From NCBI GenBank assembly GCA_002438685.1, contig DJQG01000001.1, positions 1-11,069 of the forward strand: a stretch of 11,069 nt of DNA, in the 5' to 3' direction. Numbering within the stretch: position 1 is the first letter of the stretch; each line of letters starts with the position of its first letter. Shown here in pieces: positions 7,175 through 11,069 of this stretch. The stretch comes from Ruminococcaceae bacterium UBA6392. Lineage in GTDB: Bacteria; Bacillota; Clostridia; Oscillospirales; Acutalibacteraceae. The notes beneath the pieces were generated by a model that saw only the letters and a list, made by a program, of their open reading frames with translations, searched no databases and was not told the DNA's origin. The position numbers and the translations under genes were made by a program.

Positions 7175-8239
7175 CTAACACTTTTTTTCGCTCGTATCAA
7201 GCTCCAATATCAGCATTGCGCCGCTCAAAAGCATTGCAAACGCGGCGGGTGCGGAGAAAGAGAACATCTGCGGAGCGCCGACCGAACCCAGCAAAACGGT
7301 GTTTACGGGACACGGAAACAGGCGGAGCAGTCCCTCGCAGAACAGCGCGGCGAGAGCGGCGCAGACAAGGCGCGCGCAGAAAAAATACGGCAGCGGTGTT
7401 CCGCAGGTCTTTATGTGCCGCATTATCTGGCAGTGTACGCTCACTCCGCCCCAGCCGAGCACCGCCGCTATGGCGGGAATATTGAACACCCCGGCGGCCG
7501 AGGCGCATCCGCCGGTGACTTCGAGCGTGCAGCTGAGAAGCAAATTTGCCCAGTCAGGCAGGCGCAGCAGCGGAATATACTGGGCGGCGCAGGCGAACAT
7601 GATTATCCACGCGCATATTGAGATCATATTTTTCGTCCCCTCTGCGACCGCCTCTGTCAGCGCGCGGGAGAGCGGCAGAGCGGAAATAGCCGGGGCGGCG
7701 TGCGCACCTGTTTCGTCATGCGGGATGAACCGCGTCAGCACGCCGAGCGCGAGGCTTGCGAGGGTGAGCGACACAAAAATTATGACTCCCGCCCGAACGC
7801 TTCCGAGCATACCCGCGCCGACTCCGCCAATGACAAATGCCGGACCCGCGTTGACGCAGAACAGGGTCATTCTCTGCGCGTCGCTCTGCGAGATGCGCCC
7901 GTCGGAGAATAGCGCGGCGGTCATTCCCGCGCCGACGGGGTAGCCCGCGACGAAGCTCATGCACGCCGCCGCGCCCGCGCTCCCGGGCAGGGCGAAAAGA
8001 ACCCGCACGGGCTTTTCGAGAAATTTTCCGAGATAGCCGCACAGCCCCGAGCGCACAAAAAAAGCGGAGAGCACGCAGAACGGATAGAGTGACGGCACGG
8101 CGCTCGAAGCGCAGATAAGAAGTCCTTTTTTTACTCCCGCCGCGCTGACCGACGGCATGGCGACAATGAGCGCGGCTGCCGATAAAGTCGCCGCCAAAAG
8201 CGGCAGACGGCGAAGAGCCTTTTTAAAATACTCTCTCAT
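7175..8239 (-). CDS. ylbJ: Sporulation integral membrane protein YlbJ
   Basis: A 354-aa multi-pass membrane protein of the YlbJ family (nucleoside-recognition 'Gate' domain type). In Bacillus subtilis ylbJ is a sigma-E mother-cell gene needed for normal spores and reported to support dipicolinic acid accumulation. Visible: a first hydrophobic segment at about 14-35, then SSAVPSLYPFCVLSAFF (45-61), GYPVGAG (99-105), CVNAGPAFVIGGVG (128-141), EVTGGC (240-245) and GWGGVSVHCQ (262-271), all spaced as in this family, with about eight hydrophobic stretches overall. It is shorter than the B. subtilis protein (about 400 aa). Start: ATG 8239, four bases after GAGGGGTGA; an in-frame GTG at 8269 has a poorer site. 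It is divergent from yqfC-yqfD and probably co-transcribed with the four-cysteine protein downstream. The membrane location is the outer spore membrane by analogy, not shown here. Confidence 0.88.
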   Translation of the reverse strand: MREYFKKALRRLPLLAATLSAAALIVAMPSVSAAGVKKGLLICASSAVPSLYPFCVLSAFFVRSGLCGYLGKFLEKPVRVLFALPGSAGAAACMSFVAGYPVGAGMTAALFSDGRISQSDAQRMTLFCVNAGPAFVIGGVGAGMLGSVRAGVIIFVSLTLASLALGVLTRFIPHDETGAHAAPAISALPLSRALTEAVAEGTKNMISICAWIIMFACAAQYIPLLRLPDWANLLLSCTLEVTGGCASAAGVFNIPAIAAVLGWGGVSVHCQIMRHIKTCGTPLPYFFCARLVCAALAALFCEGLLRLFPCPVNTVLLGSVGAPQMFSFSAPAAFAMLLSGAMLILELDTSEKKC

Positions 8240-8243
8240 GTCA

Positions 8244-8252
8244 TCACCCCTC
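8244..8252 (-). promoter_or_regulatory. ylbJ ribosome binding site
   Basis: GAGGGGTGA on the minus strand ends four bases before ATG 8239, and supports that start over the in-frame GTG at 8269. Confidence 0.65.
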
Positions 8253-8296
8253 AGTATATTGATATTCACCCTGCGTTCTTTTTATTGCCGGGGGAG

Positions 8297-8304
8297 CATA
8301 CATT
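8297..8304 (+). promoter_or_regulatory. Possible sigma-E type -10 of yqfCD
   Basis: CATACATT fits the B. subtilis sigma-E -10 pattern (CATACAnT) and sits 23 bases before the yqfC start, where such a promoter is expected. The -35 is not convincing: the bases 14-16 upstream are T-rich and lack a clear ATA core. The call rests on the -10 and on yqfC/yqfD being sigma-E genes in B. subtilis. Confidence 0.4.
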
Positions 8305-8326
8305 ATTTGGGAAGAGAGGGATGCAC

Positions 8327-8620
8327 ATGCCAAAACGCAGAGAGAGCGGAAAGATGCGCTCGGCGGCGGACATGATAAAAAAGATAAACGCGCTCGACTC
8401 GTCGAGAAAATATTCGCAGGTGCATGTCGAATTTTTCGGCAGGCGCGAGGCGAGTATAGACGGACTCTACGGCGTGCTCGAATATGACGGCGAGCGGATA
8501 CGCCTGAGCACCGGCAAAGAAGAGATAGTATTCTGCGGCAAAGGGCTCAGTATAGATGTTTTCGACCTCGGTCAGGCGGTCATACACGGGGAAATAATGA
8601 GTATGGAATTCTGCAAATAG
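8327..8620 (+). CDS. yqfC: Sporulation protein YqfC (YabP/YqfC family)
   Basis: A 97-aa small soluble protein of the YabP/YqfC family, close to the roughly 93 aa of B. subtilis YqfC. It has a basic N-terminus (MPKRRESGK) and then a compact beta-rich core with VEFFGRREASIDGLYGVLEYDGE region residues at about 34-56, IRLSTGKEEIVFCGKGL at 58-74, and an ending in VIHGEIMSMEF, typical of the family. The family is expressed in the mother cell during sporulation; its biochemical role is not known. Start: ATG 8327, with AGAGGG ending six bases upstream. The in-frame ATG at 8321 directly abuts that site and is less likely. It is followed by yqfD after an 11-base gap (using the start proposed here), the usual clostridial pairing. 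Confidence 0.88.
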   Translation: MPKRRESGKMRSAADMIKKINALDSSRKYSQVHVEFFGRREASIDGLYGVLEYDGERIRLSTGKEEIVFCGKGLSIDVFDLGQAVIHGEIMSMEFCK

Positions 8621-8631
8621 GGGGCGGGAAT

Positions 8632-9780
8632 ATTTCTGATATATTTAATTTTCTGCGAGGCTATGTCTGCATGAGGGCGAGCGGGGGATTCCCGGAACGC
8701 TTTCTGAATCTTTGCTCGCGCGGGAATATTCCGTATTGGGATGTCTGCTGTACGAACGGCGTCGTTTTCGCGCACACGACGCCCGAGGGCTACCGCATGA
8801 TGCGCCCCTGCGCCAAAAAAGCGGGCATGCGCATGAAGATAGTCAAAAAGAGCGGACTGCCCTTTCTGCTGTCAAAAAACCGCGTCCATGCGGGGCTTGC
8901 AGTCGGCGCGGTGTGCTTCGTGCTGATAACGGCGGCACTCTCCGGGCGGATATGGACAGTCAATGTGACTGGCTGCGAGACGGTACCCGAAGAGGATATA
9001 AGAGAGACGGTCGAGCGGTTCGGCGTCTATCCGGGAATGAGAAAAAAGCAGCTCGACACGCACACGGTCGCCGAGGAGGCAATGTCCGCTCTGCCGGAGG
9101 TTTCGTGGCTGTCGGTCAATATAGTCGGCTGCTCGGTCAATGTCGATGTGCGCGAGGGAGTCGGCAAGAGCGTCAAAAAAAACGACGCGCCGTGCGATAT
9201 AGTCGCCGCGGCGGACGGGCAGATACAGACTCTCGAAATTTTCAGCGGCATTGCGATGCAGGAGCGAAACGCCGCCGTTTTAAAGGGCGACACGATAATC
9301 AGCGGAATCGTCGAAAACCGCGACGGCGGCATGAGCATGCGCCACGCCGCGGGGTATATCACCGCGCTGACAAAGCATACTTTTTCGACCTCTTCGCACA
9401 GTCTGCCGTCAAGAAGGATAAGTGATGTAAAGACACGCTACACCCTGCTGTTCTTTTCGCTCAAAATACCCCTCAGCGCGCGGATAGAACCGGATTTCAC
9501 GGAGGACAGATTCCTGACCCTCGGCGGCGAGAAGCTCCCGATAGGCATAAGAGCCGAGCGGAAATATATATTCGCGCTCGCAGACGCGACGGGCGACAGC
9601 CTCTCCGCTCTTATCGCGCTCGAGGAGCATTTTTTTAAATCTTCAAATAATCTGCGCGATATGCTCGTTATGAGCCGCACGACGACCGAGAGGCAGTCAA
9701 ATGGCAGAACAGTATTTTTCAGTGAATACGGCTGCCTGCAAAATATCGGCGAGGAAAAGAAAATCGAGACGGAAAACTGA
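8632..9780 (+). CDS. yqfD: Sporulation protein YqfD, probable ATT start
   Basis: A membrane-anchored sporulation protein that pairs with YqfC. The first ATG in frame is at 8671, but conserved family sequence lies upstream: the frame reads SDIFNFLRGYVC just before that ATG, matching the aromatic-RG-(Y)V opening of YqfD proteins, and continues ASGGFPERFLNLC and IPYWDV. There is no in-frame stop between the yqfC end and 8671. ATT at 8632, three bases after GGGGCGGG, places the motif at the same distance from residue 1 as in B. subtilis, giving 382 aa (398 in B. subtilis). One transmembrane helix lies at about 86-104. A large extracytoplasmic part follows, ending in SEYGCLQNIG and a charged tail. 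No terminator separates it from the regulator at 9836. The gene is sure; the start codon is inferred. Confidence 0.88.
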   Translation: MSDIFNFLRGYVCMRASGGFPERFLNLCSRGNIPYWDVCCTNGVVFAHTTPEGYRMMRPCAKKAGMRMKIVKKSGLPFLLSKNRVHAGLAVGAVCFVLITAALSGRIWTVNVTGCETVPEEDIRETVERFGVYPGMRKKQLDTHTVAEEAMSALPEVSWLSVNIVGCSVNVDVREGVGKSVKKNDAPCDIVAAADGQIQTLEIFSGIAMQERNAAVLKGDTIISGIVENRDGGMSMRHAAGYITALTKHTFSTSSHSLPSRRISDVKTRYTLLFFSLKIPLSARIEPDFTEDRFLTLGGEKLPIGIRAERKYIFALADATGDSLSALIALEEHFFKSSNNLRDMLVMSRTTTERQSNGRTVFFSEYGCLQNIGEEKKIETEN

Positions 9781-9786
9781 CCGATG

Positions 9787-9815
9787 TTGAACGGCGGTTC
9801 GAGATGTGTTATATT
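9787..9815 (+). promoter_or_regulatory. Sigma-A promoter of the XRE regulator
   Basis: TTGAAC (9787-9792), a 17-base spacer and TATATT (9810-9815). Transcription would begin near 9822, giving a leader of only about 14 bases that is almost entirely the ribosome binding site. Confidence 0.6.
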
Positions 9816-9823
9816 ATAACGGC

Positions 9824-9828
9824 GGAGG
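9824..9828 (+). promoter_or_regulatory. Strong RBS deciding a TTG start
   Basis: GGAGG, extended by TGG, ends seven bases before TTG 9836. The in-frame GTG at 9806 has no such site and lies inside the promoter, so TTG is preferred. Confidence 0.7.
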
Positions 9829-9835
9829 TGGTTTT

Positions 9836-10052
9836 TTGTACTATTCGCGACTGAGAGACCTGCGTGAGGATCACGATATGGTTCAAAAAGAGATCGCCGC
9901 TTTTCTCGGGATAGATCAGCGGGTATACAGCAACTATGAGACGGGCAAGCGCGAGGATACCGACGCGGTTTGTTGTGTCCCTTGCGCGGCTCTATAACAC
10001 CTCGACCGACTACATTCTCGGCATGATTGACAAGACAAAACCGTATAAATAA
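9836..10052 (+). pseudogene. Frameshifted small XRE-family regulator
   Basis: Read from TTG 9836, the protein opens LYYSRLRDLREDHDMVQKEI, AAFLGIDQRVYSNYETGKRE: a Cro/C1-type helix-turn-helix (helices about 15-24 and the recognition helix about 27-38). The frame then goes off-course and stops at 9997 (53 aa). Dropping one G at 9955/9956 restores IPTRFVVSLARLYNTSTD, YILGMIDKTKPYK, the expected family ending, to a stop at 10050-10052 (71 aa). The total of 217 bases is one over a multiple of three. No other damage is seen, so the change is recent or an assembly/sequencing error. The surviving 53-aa product would retain the DNA-binding core but lose the last helices. I see no slippery heptamer that would suggest programmed shifting. 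Target unknown; such lone regulators are common in this group. Confidence 0.75.
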
Positions 10053-10079
10053 AGGCTCGGTGCAATTCACACCGAGCCT
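10053..10079. terminator. Bidirectional terminator
   Basis: A perfect 10-bp stem (AGGCTCGGTG at 10053-10062, its complement at 10070-10079) with a 7-base loop. On the plus strand GATTTTTTT follows; on the minus strand TTTATTTATA follows. It abuts the restored stop of the XRE gene and lies just beyond the end of the convergent zinc-ribbon gene, so it can serve both. It would also end any yqfC-yqfD read-through. Confidence 0.9.
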
Positions 10080-10086
10080 GATTTTT

Positions 10087-10905
10087 TTATTTGCTTCTAA
10101 TGTCCGAGGGCTTTATGTTTATCGTCACATAGTCGCCGTATTTCAGCTGGGCGGTCGTGATATTTGTCGGTATCTCAAAGATGAGATATCCGTCTATCGA
10201 GAGCCCCGCTGTTACGGGGGACGAAGATATGCGCTTGTAGCCCGAGAGAAAACGGCTGTCCTGCGCTATGCCGTTGACAACAAAATCGGTCTTTTCATTG
10301 AGGCTCTTCTCTTCGCTGAGATTGTTCGTCAGCACGAGATGAACCGCAACATATCTGTAGCCCTTCTGCACTGTCCACGGGTAGCTGTCGACCTCTTTTA
10401 TCTCGTCGCACAGCACGGTGTACATGGGCGTGACCGCCTTTTCGCCGAAATTCACTTCGACCTTTTCGGGCACGGGTTCCGTCTCTTCGTAGTCGGAGAA
10501 TTTTTCGGTGACAACTCCCGAAAGCAGATCGTCAACTCCGCCGCCCGAGATCTGGCGAATCACCGAAAAGACGATAGATAATATTATTATCAGCGCAACT
10601 ACAGCTATCGGGATGAAGCATCCCGCTTTTAATGTGCGCGAATTTTTGACCGACCGTGCATGACCCGTGACATTTGTCACCGCGTCGAGTATCATCTTGC
10701 CGCGCTCGGCTTCTATCCGCTCCTGTTCGAGCTTGCGCTGCTTCTCGCGCACCTCGCGCTCGTAGGCCTCTTTTTTCTTCTGAGCCTCGCGCAGCTCTGC
10801 CTCCTTTGCCTTTCGGCTCTCCGCCAGCGGCGCGCCGCAGTTGGGGCAGGTGTCGTTCTTCTCGGCGTCAACGACCGAGTCGCAGTATTCGCAGGTTACC
10901 TTCAT
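10087..10905 (-). CDS. Zinc-ribbon, single-TM protein with DUF4352-like domain
   Basis: A 272-aa protein. A zinc ribbon opens it (CEYC at 5-8 and CPNC at 20-23). A highly charged K/E/R-rich helix at about 30-70 is probably a coiled coil. One transmembrane helix lies at about 96-116 (CFIPIAVVALIIILSIVFSV), then a Gly/acidic linker. The C-terminal domain at about 145-268 contains YRYVAVHLVLTNN, a DFVVNG segment and GYLIFEIP, which resembles the immunoglobulin-like DUF4352 fold. The arrangement suggests a cytoplasmic zinc ribbon and coiled coil with an outside beta domain. There is no signal peptide. Function unknown; envelope sensing or assembly is a guess. Start: ATG 10905, five bases after GAGGAG. 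It is monocistronic, with its own tentative promoter and a terminator at 10053-10079. Confidence 0.82.
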   Translation of the reverse strand: MKVTCEYCDSVVDAEKNDTCPNCGAPLAESRKAKEAELREAQKKKEAYEREVREKQRKLEQERIEAERGKMILDAVTNVTGHARSVKNSRTLKAGCFIPIAVVALIIILSIVFSVIRQISGGGVDDLLSGVVTEKFSDYEETEPVPEKVEVNFGEKAVTPMYTVLCDEIKEVDSYPWTVQKGYRYVAVHLVLTNNLSEEKSLNEKTDFVVNGIAQDSRFLSGYKRISSSPVTAGLSIDGYLIFEIPTNITTAQLKYGDYVTINIKPSDIRSK

Positions 10906-10910
10906 CTTTT

Positions 10911-10916
10911 CTCCTC
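10911..10916 (-). promoter_or_regulatory. Ribosome binding site of zinc-ribbon gene
   Basis: GAGGAG on the minus strand ends five bases before ATG 10905. Confidence 0.75.
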
Positions 10917-10935
10917 AATTCTTGCTCTTTGAGTT

Positions 10936-10964
10936 ATCGTAGCATATTGCGCCGCCGTTTTCAA
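10936..10964 (-). promoter_or_regulatory. Tentative promoter of zinc-ribbon gene
   Basis: On the minus strand TTGAAA (10964-10959), a 17-base spacer and TACGAT (10941-10936). The -35 is good; the -10 has two mismatches. It would give a short leader of about 24 bases. Confidence 0.45.
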
Positions 10965-10991
10965 GTCCCGACTAAGATTATATAAAAATAA

Positions 10992-11021
10992 CGCGGCGCA
11001 CACCGTTTGATGTGCGCCGCG
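10992..11021 (-). terminator. Terminator of the gene at the right edge
   Basis: A perfect 11-bp GC-rich stem (CGCGGCGCACA at 10992-11002, its complement at 11011-11021) with an 8-base loop. On the minus strand it is followed by TTATTTTTATA, so it ends the minus-strand gene coming in from the right edge. It also insulates the zinc-ribbon gene promoter from that transcript. Confidence 0.88.
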
Positions 11022-11047
11022 AATGTGTGTGGTTTTTATGCGAAAGA

Positions 11048-11069
11048 TTATTCGCCGAAGTATCTCTTG
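11048..11069 (-). CDS. C-terminal end of a protein, cut by the window
   Basis: The minus strand reads KRYFGE and then TAA (stop at 11050-11048), and the terminator hairpin begins 26 bases further on. The combination of an open frame to the edge, a stop codon and a correctly placed terminator suggests the last six codons of a gene. Too little is present to name the product. Confidence 0.5.

Noticed and set aside
7299..7943. 214-codon plus-strand frame opposite ylbJ
   Set aside because: ylbJ on the minus strand has conserved family motifs throughout; the opposite frame is low-complexity and Ala/Arg-rich.
8712..9425. 237-codon alternative frame within yqfD
   Set aside because: Arg-rich out-of-frame translation of GC-rich DNA; yqfD in the other frame matches its family along its length.

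Overview
The window looks like a piece of a spore-forming, anaerobic Clostridia chromosome, probably Oscillospiraceae/Ruminococcaceae-like. The basis is a single-chain pyruvate:ferredoxin oxidoreductase, three conserved sporulation genes (ylbJ, yqfC, yqfD), strong AGGAGG-type ribosome binding sites, TTG starts and moderate-to-high GC. This placement is inferred from gene content only. I see no phage, insertion sequence, CRISPR array, tRNA or rRNA.

Layout, left to right. 1-164: AT-rich flank with the terminator of the first gene. 165-3707 (-): nifJ, 1180 aa. 3708-4149: a 442-base divergent intergenic region holding the nifJ leader and, for the gene to its right, a perfect-consensus promoter. 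4150-5583 (+): a CNNM/CorC-type membrane protein with paired CBS domains. 5593-5620: a perfect 12-bp hairpin serving as a shared terminator for two convergent genes. 5634-6839 (-): an iron-containing alcohol dehydrogenase with its own promoter. 6925-7143 (-): a 72-aa four-cysteine protein with a TTG start, directly behind ylbJ (7175-8239, -). 8240-8326: an 87-base divergent region. 8327-8620 (+) yqfC and about 8632-9780 (+) yqfD. 9836-10052 (+): a small XRE-type regulator broken by a one-base frameshift. 10053-10079: a bidirectional terminator. 10087-10905 (-): a zinc-ribbon, coiled-coil, single-TM protein with a DUF4352-like outer domain. 10992-11021: the terminator of a gene of which only the last six codons (11048-11069, -) lie in the window.

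How the genes relate. NifJ and the Fe-alcohol dehydrogenase are fermentation enzymes: pyruvate to acetyl-CoA plus reduced ferredoxin, and aldehyde to alcohol with NAD(P)H reoxidation. They are separate transcription units. The sporulation block is one functional theme: ylbJ faces yqfC-yqfD across a short shared control region, and all three families belong to the mother-cell programme in Bacillus subtilis.

The main oddities are: (1) yqfD's conserved N-terminus begins upstream of its first ATG, and the best-placed start codon is ATT; (2) the XRE regulator carries a single extra base and is otherwise intact; (3) a small four-cysteine protein is apparently co-transcribed with ylbJ; (4) the 3760-4053 stretch is unexplained. 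I did not find a convincing wholly new system.
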